60,312 nucleotides of DNA from positions 1 through 60,312 of the forward strand of contig JAJHRF010000006.1 of the NCBI GenBank assembly GCA_020832925.1, read 5' to 3'. Shown in pieces: positions 1-7,894 of this stretch. The stretch is from Desulfurococcaceae archaeon. GTDB taxonomy: Archaea > Thermoproteota > Thermoprotei_A > Sulfolobales > Ignisphaeraceae. A model generated the notes under the pieces. That model had not been told where the DNA came from. It saw nothing but the letters and a program-made list of their open reading frames with translations, and did no database searches. The translations under genes were made by a program, and so were the position numbers. Positions within the stretch are counted from its first letter, which is position 1, and the number at the start of each line of letters is the position of its first letter.

Positions 1-887
1 TACAAGAGATAGGTATAACAACGGTAGAAGCTTTAGCTGCAGCTAATGCTCAGGAATTAAGCCAGAACCTAGCTATACCATTACCGACTGTTCAAAGACT
101 TATTATGCAAGCTAGATCATCCCTTGGCTTAACATTCAAGACAGCATTAGATATTAAGAAAGAGCGTATGAGTTTACCGAAAATTACCACTGGAAGTCGT
201 AACTTAGATAACCTGCTTGGAGGAGGTATAGAGGTTAAGACTATTACTGAGTTCTTCGGGGAATTTGGTTCAGGAAAAACACAGATATGTCATCAACTCG
301 CTGTAAATGTTCAGCTACCTCGTGAAAGAGGAGGTTTAGCAAAGAAAGCGGTCTACATAGACACAGAAGGGACTTTTAGATGGGAAAGAATAGAAGCTAT
401 GGCTAAAGCGTTAGGCTTAGATCCTGACAAAGTTATGGAGGGCATCCTATACGTTAGAGCTGTGAATAGCGATCACCAGATGGCAGTGGTAGAAGAGTTA
501 AAGGAATTAATACCTAGAGAAAACATAGGATTAATAGTTGTAGATTCAGTCACAGGTCATTTTAGAGCTGAGTACCCAGGACGCGAAAACCTTGCTGTAA
601 GACAACAAAAACTTAACAAACATCTCCACCAACTTATGGCATTAGGAGAGTTATACGATGTAGCTATTGTAGTTACAAACCAAGTTATGGCAAGACCTGA
701 TATATTCTATGGAGATCCAACTGTAGCTATAGGAGGTCATGTCCTATATCATGCACCAGGTGTTCGTGTTCAACTTAAGAAAAGCCGAGGAAACAGAAGA
801 ATTGCGAGAATAGTTGACGCTCCACATCTACCTGAAAGTGAAGCTGTGTTCATGATAACAGAAGAGGGTATTAGAGACCCTGAGTAA
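1..887 (+). CDS. radA: DNA repair and recombination protein RadA (5' truncated)
   Basis: Archaeal RecA/Rad51-family recombinase that forms filaments on single-stranded DNA and carries out strand exchange. The gene enters from the left edge: the frame is open from base 3 and encodes the end of the N-terminal helix-hairpin-helix region ([18 protein letters not shown]) ahead of the first internal ATG at 105, so that ATG is not the real start. The ATPase core has the Walker A motif GEFGSGKT and the Walker B strand IGLIVVDSV, followed by VVTNQV and the C-terminal [27 protein letters not shown] typical of RadA (given here only as a pointer; positions about 720-810). About 295 residues are visible, so only roughly the first 25-30 are missing. 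The separate KaiC-like paralogue at 20801 is a different protein. Confidence 0.97.
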   Translation, partial: QEIGITTVEALAAANAQELSQNLAIPLPTVQRLIMQARSSLGLTFKTALDIKKERMSLPKITTGSRNLDNLLGGGIEVKTITEFFGEFGSGKTQICHQLAVNVQLPRERGGLAKKAVYIDTEGTFRWERIEAMAKALGLDPDKVMEGILYVRAVNSDHQMAVVEELKELIPRENIGLIVVDSVTGHFRAEYPGRENLAVRQQKLNKHLHQLMALGELYDVAIVVTNQVMARPDIFYGDPTVAIGGHVLYHAPGVRVQLKKSRGNRRIARIVDAPHLPESEAVFMITEEGIRDPE

Positions 888-948
888 ATCGCTAGCATAC
901 TCTTTGTAAACTGTATCTATTGATAATTGGAAGCTAAGGCTTAACCTA

Positions 949-1758
949 GTGTCAACGTTGGGTCTATCCGATACTTTAACTTACTTGATTATAGTTGTAT
1001 TGAAAATTGTTTCAATACTTATAACATTTGGATATGCAGCAATATCGGATTGGATCAAACGTGAAATTAAACCCATTATATGGATTCCATCTATTATAAT
1101 AGGCATTATAATCAACCTTTACCTCTACATCTTCTCAGATCTTTTAAAACAAGTTGAAAGCTTTGTCAAAATTCATATCTGTATTTCTTTAGTAGTTTCT
1201 GCAACGATGATAGTATTGATGATGATTCTATCCTTTGTTTTTAAATTTGTTGGCGGAGCAGATGTCATGGCTTTAATCTCTTTCTCCTCAATATATCCAT
1301 CAAATCTAGAATTATTGTATAAGGTTTTAGCAAATTCGTTTAGTAGAAACCTTGTTATATTATTGATGCTTCCTCCAATACTACTCGTATTCATGATATA
1401 TACAGCGACTACTATAATAACAATTGTTATTAACATCATCCTCAATATACCGAGGATAAATGAGGTTAAAAAATATAGGTTGTCGTTGATTAAGATGATG
1501 ATATACATAACACTTGGTAGGGTGATGAAGGTTAAAGAATTTCTATTAAAAAGGTTTTACTACCCATTATACATACCAGGTGTTATAGAGAGGCTCTTCT
1601 TTGATATCGATGAAGAGTACCAGATATGGATAGAAAGGTTAAGAACTCTTGATCCTGAAACCATTATTATTGTTACGTGGGGCATGCCTATGGTGACACT
1701 CATAGCCATAGCTATATACATCTACGTCATTGTATACTTATCGCTAATATTGTTGTAA
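949..1758 (+). CDS. Prepilin peptidase, A24 family (PibD/FlaK-like)
   Basis: Integral membrane aspartic peptidase expected to cleave class III signal peptides of archaellins and pilins at the cytoplasmic face. Several hydrophobic segments span the 269 residues. The two A24 aspartates are visible: D34 at the end of the first membrane segment (AAISDWIKREIKP, as in the D-x-x-x-R-E block of PibD/FlaK) and D105 in GGADVMAL. The start is a GTG; an ATG is not available upstream in frame after the radA stop. No pilin or archaellin genes are in the window. The family call rests on the two Asp motifs and topology; which pilins it processes cannot be seen. Confidence 0.85.
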   Translation: MSTLGLSDTLTYLIIVVLKIVSILITFGYAAISDWIKREIKPIIWIPSIIIGIIINLYLYIFSDLLKQVESFVKIHICISLVVSATMIVLMMILSFVFKFVGGADVMALISFSSIYPSNLELLYKVLANSFSRNLVILLMLPPILLVFMIYTATTIITIVINIILNIPRINEVKKYRLSLIKMMIYITLGRVMKVKEFLLKRFYYPLYIPGVIERLFFDIDEEYQIWIERLRTLDPETIIIVTWGMPMVTLIAIAIYIYVIVYLSLILL

Positions 1759-1829
1759 ACACAAAAGCTTTGAGATAGAGATATAGAGTAGATACATAGT
1801 ACACAGAAACTAGGTTAGAGGTAAAGATT

Positions 1830-2339
1830 ATGGAGATCTTGTGGGCACCGTGGAGGAAATATTACGTGGTTTCAGCCTCTGGATCCAAAAGTAATGAATG
1901 TATATTTTGTAGAGCTACTCAAGGTTCAGACGAAAGTAACTACGTTATCTACAGGGGTAGCTATTCCCTAGCTATGCTGAATAAATACCCTTACAATAAT
2001 GCACATGTAATGGTCTCGCCTTTAAAACATGTTCCAACACCTGAGCTGTTAAATGACGAAGAATTACTCGATTTAATTAGAACAGTAAACATTGTATTAT
2101 CCGCTATAAGGCTATGCTACAACCCTGACGGATTCAATATCGGTGCTAACATAGGTAGAGCAGCTGGAGCAGGGATAGAAGGTCATTTACATATCCATAT
2201 AGTTCCGCGATGGAATGGCGATACAAACTTCATGGCTGTTATAGCAAGTACGAAAGTTATACCTGAAGGATTGAATGAAACATTCGTAAGATTACGTGAA
2301 TGCATCAATAAAATCAAAATTCCAACCTCTAGTAAGTAA
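1830..2339 (+). CDS. HIT family nucleotide hydrolase/transferase
   Basis: Histidine-triad protein of 169 residues, probably a nucleoside (di)phosphate-acting hydrolase or transferase of the Fhit/Ap4A class. The triad HLHIHIVPRW is at about residues 112-121, with the preceding GANIGRAAGAGIEGH loop. An N-terminal C-IFC pair (ECIFCRA, about residues 24-30) and a downstream conserved His (ALxxAHxxV-like: NKYPYNNAHVMVSPLKH) fit the Zn-bearing prokaryotic HIT subgroup. A GAGGT ribosome site lies about 10 bases before the ATG. The gene converges on the archease gene, with a C/D sRNA starting directly after its stop. Substrate cannot be inferred. Confidence 0.9.
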   Translation: MEILWAPWRKYYVVSASGSKSNECIFCRATQGSDESNYVIYRGSYSLAMLNKYPYNNAHVMVSPLKHVPTPELLNDEELLDLIRTVNIVLSAIRLCYNPDGFNIGANIGRAAGAGIEGHLHIHIVPRWNGDTNFMAVIASTKVIPEGLNETFVRLRECINKIKIPTSSK

Positions 2340-2345
2340 TGTAAA

Positions 2346-2405
2346 CTGGTTCAGCTCAGAGCCCCTCATCATTCTTCAGATTTGCTACATTTCATCAACT
2401 GTCAA
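2346..2405 (-). ncRNA. C/D box sRNA (2'-O-methylation guide)
   Basis: On the minus strand all four boxes occur in order with guide spacing: C box TTGATGA (2398-2392), 12-nt guide aatgtagcaaat (2391-2380), D' box CTGA (2379-2376), 3-nt spacer, C' box ATGATGA (2372-2366), 11-nt guide ggggctctgag (2365-2355), D box CTGA (2354-2351). This is the compact archaeal C/D layout that binds L7Ae, Nop5 and fibrillarin, all encoded in this window. Predicted targets are the complements attTGCTACATT-type and CTCAGAGCCCC; I cannot assign them to an rRNA or tRNA. The ends are approximate. It sits antisense-wise 12 bases past the HIT stop. Confidence 0.85.
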
Positions 2406-2534
2406 CTCATTAACACATGTTACATATCTAAATTTTAAGCTAAAATTTAAATAAGAATTTCTAACTTTAATAAACTTCACTAAGTTTTGCAAAGACATCA
2501 GGACATCATTATTAGAATAATGGAGCTATATTAA

Positions 2535-2582
2535 TGACCTCCTCCCTGTCCCAAAGGGCGAAGGTTCCTGCCAGTGGGGAGG
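2535..2582 (-). mobile_element. Solo IS200/IS605-type right end (omega-RNA-like hairpin), no transposase
   Basis: A 48-bp GC-rich block in an AT-rich gap. Read on the minus strand it has the parts CCTCCCCACTGGCAGG, AACCTTCGCCCTTTGGGAC and AGGGAGGAGGTCA. The order (CACTGG, then a CGCCC-TTT-GGG stem-loop, then GGGAGGAGGTCA) is what I recall from the 3' ends of archaeal IS200/IS605 elements downstream of tnpB, where the omega-RNA scaffold lies. No tnpA or tnpB reading frame is present on either side: the archease gene begins 120 bp away. Either a decayed element end or a retained non-coding RNA. The resemblance is from memory, not an alignment. The remaining bases of the 2340-2702 gap are AT-rich without further recognisable signals. 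Confidence 0.5.
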
Positions 2583-2702
2583 TAAGCATCTTAATAAGGT
2601 TAAAACCTCAATAACTATATGATATTTAGTATTAGGATATTTAGGTAGGTACTTTTAAGCTCCTTCTTTAGTTTGTCTATGATTAATTTTATTGTGGTTC
2701 AA

Positions 2703-3152
2703 TTATATGTCAAAAACTACATCAATAAATATAATGTTATCCATTTTCCCTATGCGCATTTGATGATAGGTGACAGCTTTTACAACTGTTCTAGGTTCAT
2801 GTTTTTCGCGATGGAATTCTTCGCCGTATACCTTAGCGTAAAGGCATAAATATCTTTCACTGTTAATGAGCTCCTCCTTAATAGCCTTAACGTCAAACTT
2901 ACTTAATACATAGTTGTAAGCATCGTGATAGTATAGCAACTCTTCAAGCCATCTATAGATAAGGTTTTCAGTATCGTATCCGCAAACATGAATATCTAAT
3001 TCAATTCTTGGCTCTACTTTTGAAGTATCTGTCATTATCTCAAACATGCCTTTCGCGATATTACTAAGAGCTTCTTCTAATGTTTTTCCATAAGCTCTTA
3101 CAAGGATATCGGCCGTATGTTCGAGAAACTCAAAAGGTTTTTCTAAAACCAT
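2703..3152 (-). CDS. Archease (RtcB ligase activator)
   Basis: Small acidic protein of 149 residues that activates the RNA ligase RtcB in tRNA splicing and RNA repair. The family signature FEFLEHTADILVRAYG at the N terminus (the metal-binding Asp in HTAD), the GMFEIMTD segment, YDTENLIYRWLEELLYYHD and the C-terminal V-K-AVTYHQM and FIDVVFDI are all present, and length is normal. It is a single gene here, without rtcB. An RtcB-archease pair would be relevant to joining the exons of the cbf5 pre-mRNA described below. The start ATG is followed by VLEKPFEFLEHTAD, matching family N termini. Confidence 0.95.
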   Translation of the reverse strand: MVLEKPFEFLEHTADILVRAYGKTLEEALSNIAKGMFEIMTDTSKVEPRIELDIHVCGYDTENLIYRWLEELLYYHDAYNYVLSKFDVKAIKEELINSERYLCLYAKVYGEEFHREKHEPRTVVKAVTYHQMRIGKMDNIIFIDVVFDI

Positions 3153-3257
3153 CTTTATCGCCGTAGCAGAGCTGCATCAACTGTAATTGATTTTAATTAG
3201 CTGTAAATAGTTTCTTCAATCTCTACACTTATAAGCTTTGTAAGAAACTATCTTCTT

Positions 3258-3430
3258 ATTACCGATGAAGGAGTTTATCTGTCTTCTAATGGGTGAATCT
3301 CCTAGAAAGCGAAGTTAGTATTAGGAAGAGAGAAGTGTATACAGAGGTGCCTTGGTCGCCCTAAAGAGCTCCCCGATGAACAGCGAAATCCGAGGAATAG
3401 GAGAAGAAGAGGGGGTGAAGATATTCATAG
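3258..3430 (+). ncRNA. Candidate structured non-coding RNA with its own promoter
   Basis: The 399-bp gap between divergent archease and nicotinamidase genes contains a TATA-like CTTATAAGC at 3229-3237, and from about 25 bp downstream a stretch richer in G+C and purines than its surroundings with strong pairing potential. GGAGTTTATC (3271-) pairs with GGTGAATCTCC with one bulge; further on CCTTGG and TCGC pair with GCGA and CCGAGG to give a 6 bp + 4 bp stem with an AAU bulge around 3352-3396. An ATTTGC/GCAAAT hairpin follows near 3433-3446. No clean C/D boxes, no reading frame of note. Not recognisable as RNase P, SRP or 5S RNA. Ends are guesses. Confidence 0.35.
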
Positions 3431-3507
3431 CTATTTGCAGGCAAATACCTCTACAAAATTAATCTTTAGCTGATCCCTATATACAGTTTTCTAAAGGTCT
3501 TTAACAA

Positions 3508-3517
3508 GATATATAAG
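3508..3517 (+). promoter_or_regulatory. TATA box of the nicotinamidase gene
   Basis: AGATATATAA lies about 36-44 bp before the ATG at 3552, the distance expected for a short-leader archaeal transcript. A strong Shine-Dalgarno AGGGGG sits just before the start codon, so the message has a short leader. Confidence 0.5.
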
Positions 3518-3551
3518 ATTGCTTGTATAGTTTTATTGATAGGGGGTTAAA

Positions 3552-4136
3552 ATGGCTCGTGTTAAGATAATACCTAGTGATGCCTTAGTAATTGTGGATA
3601 TGCAGAACGATTTTATGCCCGGAGGTGCGCTGCCTGTACCAAATTCTTTAACAATCATACCTAAGATTAATAAGTATATCGAATTGTTTATAAAAGCTGG
3701 AGCTTTAATTGTCGCAACAAGGGATTGGCATCCTCCTAACCATATATCATTTTCTACTAGAGGTGGTCCGTGGCCTCCACATTGTGTGCAGGGAAGTAGG
3801 GGAGCAGAATTTCATCCAGATTTAAAGCTACCCTCAGGAACGGTAATAATATCTAAAGGCTATAAAGAAGACCAGGAAGCATATAGTGGTTTCGAAGGCA
3901 CGGAATTACACCAGATTTTAATATCGAAGAATGTGAAAAGAGTTTTCATATGTGGTGTTGCTACAGATTACTGTGTCAAAGCAACAGCTTTAGATGCTCT
4001 TGCGTTAGGATATACTGTTTTCGTACTTGAGGACGCGATTAAAGGTGTAGATATACCTAGAGGCTCTGTTGATATAGCTATTAATGAGATGTTGAATAGA
4101 GGAAGCATCTTTATAACTATCGATGATATTACGTGA
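3552..4136 (+). CDS. pncA: Nicotinamidase
   Basis: Isochorismatase-fold amidohydrolase converting nicotinamide to nicotinate for NAD salvage. The catalytic Asp is in LVIVDMQNDFMPGGAL (about residues 13-27), the metal-binding D-W-H in ATRDWHPPNHISF, the lysine in ISKGYKEDQEAYSGF, and the nucleophilic cysteine in VFICGVATDYCVKATALDAL (about residue 141). The 194-residue length is normal for the family. An AGGGGG ribosome site and upstream TATA box define a monocistronic unit; the next gene is convergent 18 bp away. All catalytic residues are present, so an active enzyme is expected. Confidence 0.95.
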   Translation: MARVKIIPSDALVIVDMQNDFMPGGALPVPNSLTIIPKINKYIELFIKAGALIVATRDWHPPNHISFSTRGGPWPPHCVQGSRGAEFHPDLKLPSGTVIISKGYKEDQEAYSGFEGTELHQILISKNVKRVFICGVATDYCVKATALDALALGYTVFVLEDAIKGVDIPRGSVDIAINEMLNRGSIFITIDDIT

Positions 4137-4154
4137 TGACCTAGAAATTTAAGT

Positions 4155-5051
4155 TTAAGAGCTCACAACTCTGAATACACGAAGTATTTTATACGCATTC
4201 TTTACATTATTAACTACCTCGTTCAATACATTCATTGGTAATAATGTTAAGATTTTAAGTAAAAGCTTCTGACTAGGTCTACTTAAAATCTTAAAATCTA
4301 CTTCATAATCGCGATACAGTATCCGAATAGTATTAGTTGCTAAACCTTTTATATAGCTAACTTCGGTAAGTTCATTATCATTAATGTTGTTAATCCATAA
4401 AACTAGCTCAACTAGATTTAGATGCCTAAATTCTCCGAGCTTTGTTTTTATGTTATATTGATAACTATTTTCCCTAAAAATATCGAGAGCTATCTCAACA
4501 TAAGTTTTGATGTTATTTGGAAGAATTCTCAATATATTTCTTTCATTAGGTACAGACAGCATTTTGTATGCTATAGCTACTGACGCTAAAATCAATAGTT
4601 TTTCATTTACAGTTAGATCTACAATAGGTACCTTGATAACATCTATAGATGAACTTAAACCTCCTACACCATATCTAAGCTTGAAAACTGCGTAAACTTT
4701 CTGGTCATGAATATAGATTGAAGCTATAGGTGTTAAATATACTTTCGGTATAGAGGATTCCGATTCTCTTATTATCATAGGTAAGAATACATTATGTATA
4801 GCGATATAGTATCTAGCATTAATGATTAGAGGGTCTACATAACTTTGCTTTACAATGTTAAACTCAAGTAGAGTCAAGATATCGTTAACTAAATTAATTG
4901 TATTTTCAAGGTCTAATAAGTTAATACTGTTACTCACTCTCATTTCGATAACGGTTAACGTTAGAAACATAATATTTTTATATGGCGAATACGTTCTATC
5001 TTCAGCTGTTATTATGGATAGCCTTATTAGTCCTCCTATTCGTATACTCAT
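4155..5051 (-). CDS. Hypothetical protein, 298 aa
   Basis: Not recognised. The sequence is rich in Ile, Leu, Asn and Val with an alternating strand/helix character, no cysteine motif, no nucleotide-binding loop and no clear membrane helix or signal peptide. Its N terminus (MSIRIGGLIRLSIITAEDRT) runs straight into a predicted beta strand, suggesting a cytoplasmic globular protein. The start codon lies only 14 bp from the divergent thioredoxin-like gene at 5066, so the two either share a very compact divergent promoter or one start is placed too far upstream. Codon use resembles its neighbours, so it looks like a resident gene. Function cannot be inferred. Confidence 0.75.
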   Translation of the reverse strand: MSIRIGGLIRLSIITAEDRTYSPYKNIMFLTLTVIEMRVSNSINLLDLENTINLVNDILTLLEFNIVKQSYVDPLIINARYYIAIHNVFLPMIIRESESSIPKVYLTPIASIYIHDQKVYAVFKLRYGVGGLSSSIDVIKVPIVDLTVNEKLLILASVAIAYKMLSVPNERNILRILPNNIKTYVEIALDIFRENSYQYNIKTKLGEFRHLNLVELVLWINNINDNELTEVSYIKGLATNTIRILYRDYEVDFKILSRPSQKLLLKILTLLPMNVLNEVVNNVKNAYKILRVFRVVSS

Positions 5052-5065
5052 CTTGATGATCTCAA

Positions 5066-5530
5066 ATGGTTATTCAGCAACCAAATGACGAAGAGCTAGA
5101 TCAGATATTAAGTAGAATGATGAAAAATATGGTTATGCAGTCAAGAAGTTCGGGGCAGAGTTGTTGTAGATATAGCGATAAAGTGAAGGGGATGGTATCC
5201 ATCAAATCATATGAAGAATTTATCAACGTTATTAGCTTATGCAGATTAGCATTCGTGTTAATAACATCTACGTACTGTCCCTACTGCTACATATTTAAAC
5301 CCGTTTTTGCTAAAGTTGCGAAAATATATGAAGGAAAAGCTGCTTTTGTTGAAGTGAATGCCGATATACTACCAGAGATAGCATGGCTTTATAATGTATA
5401 TTCAACACCTACAACTATCGTGCTCTACAATGAGAGACCTATCGATGTTATTGTGGGCCATCTTCCTTTTGATATCTTCAATAGGTATGTGTTAGAAGTT
5501 CTTAATAGAGCTGGCTGTATAAATACTTAA
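5066..5530 (+). CDS. Thioredoxin-like protein with CPYC active site
   Basis: Thioredoxin-fold redox protein of 154 residues. The redox motif is STYCPYCYIFKPVFAKV (about residues 69-85), followed by AAFVEVNADILPEIAWLYNVYSTPTTIVLY with the cis-proline loop (STPT). The CPYC dipeptide is glutaredoxin-like while the overall strand order and the STPT loop are thioredoxin-like. About 45 N-terminal residues precede the fold and contain an extra CC pair (SGQSCCRYSD); Met residues at 18, 19 or 22 are alternative starts and would leave more room for a promoter against the divergent gene at 5051. Cytoplasmic; electron donor unknown. The stop is 3 bp from the convergent nurA-like gene. Confidence 0.88.
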   Translation: MVIQQPNDEELDQILSRMMKNMVMQSRSSGQSCCRYSDKVKGMVSIKSYEEFINVISLCRLAFVLITSTYCPYCYIFKPVFAKVAKIYEGKAAFVEVNADILPEIAWLYNVYSTPTTIVLYNERPIDVIVGHLPFDIFNRYVLEVLNRAGCINT

Positions 5531-5533
5531 CCA

Positions 5534-6535
5534 TTATGGTAGATCTATAGGCTCTTTACCAGAAGCTATAGGGATACCTAGCATCATCATAGTATTCATA
5601 AGCTTTCTCTTAGGAAGTTTGCTGAACCTATGGACATACTCTAAAGGTGCTGGATACCCTGCAGGAGAATACTTCTTTAAACACATATATACATAGCTTA
5701 GATCTTCTTCGCCTACTCTATACGGAAACGATAATTGGTATACAGGGATCCCATGCTTTAGCCTGGTGTAGGTAACAGTAATATCATTTATTGTCTCACT
5801 CAATTCCTTAATATATTTCGACAACGAATTCTTAACATCGATAGTTAGAGGCTCCAAGAAGCCAGGTTTTGAGTAGGGCTCGATTTTATAGAGTCTTGCT
5901 AATTCCAGGATGTACATATCGGGAAATAATCCTTGTGTATAAAATCCAGCACTTGATGATTTAGCAAGAAATACTGTATACCTATGATTAGCCAGATTCT
6001 TAACATTATCTATTTTGAGATCTTCTATCTCTTCTAAGTTAAACCTACCTTTCACGCTTTCAACGTAAGCTTTAGAATTCTTCGTTTTTCTGCTCATAGC
6101 GAAAGAAATGAAGGAACCATCTAGTAACACTATATCTGGGCTATGTTTTTTCACAAGCTCAACGATACTGCTTAACTCCAAGGTATAAGCATACTCTGTC
6201 AACACCTTTTTATATATAGATTTCTTCACAATATAACTACCCTTAGACATCTGAATCTCTATGAACCCGGCATCAGAAAAAGGTTTAAAATCGATTTTTT
6301 TCAGTACATTGTTTTCGATATTGTATAGTATTGAAATTCCTTGGATTACGTATATGAAGCCAAGCCTACTTTCCACGACTAGAAAACTTGAATCTACAGC
6401 AGCGCAACTGCACTCCATGTCTTTATCTAGCGGTATCCATCGGTATTTCTGAAGCATCTTTATAACCAGGTCTTTCTCTTTATCAAACTTAGCTTTAGCT
6501 AAGTTCAATATCTTTAAAATATCTTTTTCTATCAT
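5534..6535 (-). CDS. nurA: NurA domain nuclease
   Basis: Probable Mn-dependent 5'-3' nuclease of the NurA family, which works with the HerA translocase, Mre11 and Rad50 in DNA end resection. The first acidic block CAAVDSSFLVVES (about residue 46 onward) and the second, IVLLDGSFISFAM (about 136), correspond to the conserved NurA Asp motifs; the C-terminal HGIPVYQLSFPYRVGEEDLSY and GYPAPLEYVHRFSKL are also family-like. The 333-residue length is normal. HerA, Mre11 and Rad50 genes are not adjacent, unlike the usual crenarchaeal operon, so this may be a stand-alone paralogue or the operon has been dispersed. Confidence reflects motif recognition only. Confidence 0.8.
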   Translation of the reverse strand: MIEKDILKILNLAKAKFDKEKDLVIKMLQKYRWIPLDKDMECSCAAVDSSFLVVESRLGFIYVIQGISILYNIENNVLKKIDFKPFSDAGFIEIQMSKGSYIVKKSIYKKVLTEYAYTLELSSIVELVKKHSPDIVLLDGSFISFAMSRKTKNSKAYVESVKGRFNLEEIEDLKIDNVKNLANHRYTVFLAKSSSAGFYTQGLFPDMYILELARLYKIEPYSKPGFLEPLTIDVKNSLSKYIKELSETINDITVTYTRLKHGIPVYQLSFPYRVGEEDLSYVYMCLKKYSPAGYPAPLEYVHRFSKLPKRKLMNTMMMLGIPIASGKEPIDLP

Positions 6536-6580
6536 AGATAATGTGAAAACCGTTTTATCTCACCATCAGACCAAGTTTCA

Positions 6581-7657
6581 TCATGGATAAACTACGTACG
6601 TTACACCAAAGTTTTCAAGTTTTAAAGCTGTTCCAGGCTCTTGGTCTACAGGTATAATTCTCATAGCCACAGTACGCTTCTTAACTCTATAAATCGTCAA
6701 CATGTCTATAGCTAATCTATAGATATCGAGATTTAAGGGAATAGCAACCATATCTAAACCTGCTACACATAGAATTGAATAATTAACCAAATCTCTAAGC
6801 TTTAGCGCCACCTCTTTGACACGTTCATTTAGAACAGCATCTTCTGCTACAGGTAACATAACCTCATTGAAACCAATACTCTTTACTTCAAGCTTCTTTA
6901 TTAAGCCAAATATCAGCTTATTTAGACTGTGTATAGCGTTGAGGGTTCCTGGGAAACCGATCTTGTTATTGATGAGATTTTCGATTATCATACATACGCT
7001 CTCTTCTCTCCATGGAGATAACGACATATCTATGCCTAAGAAAGGTATACCGCAACATTTAGAAACCTGCTCAGCTTTATTTTGAATTTCTTGAATATAT
7101 TTAAACAGCTCGTCTCGCGAATCTCTAAACAGAGCATTGTATACCAAATCTACGTATCGTAATGATATGCTGAACCCTAGAGTATTACTAACATTACATG
7201 TTGCGGGAAAATATGGAGTTTCAATCCACGAACCTATAACTATAGCGAACCTGGTATAAGTATTTGGATCAAGTTTATTATCTATGTATATAGTTGATAC
7301 CGTTTTTTGCAAAGCATCATCATTATCGCATCTTACAGCTGAGTAAAACTTTTTGTATTCTTGAATTAGTTCGGCAAGTTGATGAAGTTTAGATAAATCA
7401 CCATCATAGCTAATACTTACGAGCACATCTTCACTGAATACGCTGAACAGCTCTTTCAAGTATTTACCCATGCTATGTAAATCTGTTGCTGAGGGAAATA
7501 TTAGACGTAGAGTCCAAGGATTAAACTGATATTTTTTAGTGCATTCTCTTACTTTGTTTACTATTTCAACATTTTTATCTATGGAATCTAATGACCTATA
7601 ATCGTAAGGTATATGTATTGCTAAAGCTCTTATCAACGCCATGTCTGGATCACCCAA
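6581..7657 (-). CDS. DUF711 (UPF0210) family protein
   Basis: Protein of the DUF711 family, whose biochemical role is not established. Family blocks visible are TPYFPATCN (about residue 147), GIPFLGIDMSLSPWREESV with the invariant acidic and Ser residues (about 202-220), IGFPGTLNAIHSL and the C-terminal CVAGLDMVAIPL. At 358 residues it is somewhat shorter than bacterial members of about 450. The ORF starts MGDPDM; Met6 is an equally plausible start because the preceding gene boundary gives no strong ribosome site. It follows 6535 by 45 bp on the same strand, so co-transcription with nurA is possible. Confidence 0.85.
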   Translation of the reverse strand: MGDPDMALIRALAIHIPYDYRSLDSIDKNVEIVNKVRECTKKYQFNPWTLRLIFPSATDLHSMGKYLKELFSVFSEDVLVSISYDGDLSKLHQLAELIQEYKKFYSAVRCDNDDALQKTVSTIYIDNKLDPNTYTRFAIVIGSWIETPYFPATCNVSNTLGFSISLRYVDLVYNALFRDSRDELFKYIQEIQNKAEQVSKCCGIPFLGIDMSLSPWREESVCMIIENLINNKIGFPGTLNAIHSLNKLIFGLIKKLEVKSIGFNEVMLPVAEDAVLNERVKEVALKLRDLVNYSILCVAGLDMVAIPLNLDIYRLAIDMLTIYRVKKRTVAMRIIPVDQEPGTALKLENFGVTYVVYP

Positions 7658-7827
7658 TTTATCGATTATTATTTAGGGATTAGATGTAGGCAAGCTACGG
7701 ATACCTAATGCTTAATACCTAATATATCTTTGCACCGATAATAACTACATAAGCTGTAAAAGTCGTAATCAGTTACATTATGTTGTAGAGCATCTAAATT
7801 AATAAGCATCCTGTAGATACCTGGTGA

Positions 7828-7890
7828 GTGATAGATGATAGATCCAAGCCATGCTGACAATTAAATGATGAAGGGATCACTACATGATGC
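7828..7890 (+). ncRNA. Candidate C/D box sRNA
   Basis: In the 237-bp gap 7658-7894 a D' box CTGA (7854-7857) and a perfect C' box ATGATGA (7865-7871) are followed by 12 bases and an ATGA (7884-7887) that could serve as a variant D box. The C box would be the imperfect TAGATGA/ATGATAG around 7832-7841. Only two boxes are canonical and the D'-C' spacer is 7 nt, so this is a weak candidate. The rest of the gap is AT-rich with nothing else seen. Confidence 0.3.
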
Positions 7891-7894
7891 TAAT

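Noticed and set aside
1173-1508. 111-aa frame opposite the prepilin peptidase gene
   Set aside because: Hydrophobic mirror of the membrane protein on the other strand, no ribosome site or family; a shadow frame.
3340-3400. Second IS605-like end (CGCCCTAAAGAGC...CCCC)
   Set aside because: Only a loose similarity to the end at 2535; the stem partner is different and there is no GGAGG-TCA, so I treat it as part of the structured RNA candidate.
3258-3430. RNase P or SRP RNA
   Set aside because: Neither the conserved RNase P core nor the SRP domain motifs could be found; G+C is too low for the usual crenarchaeal genes.
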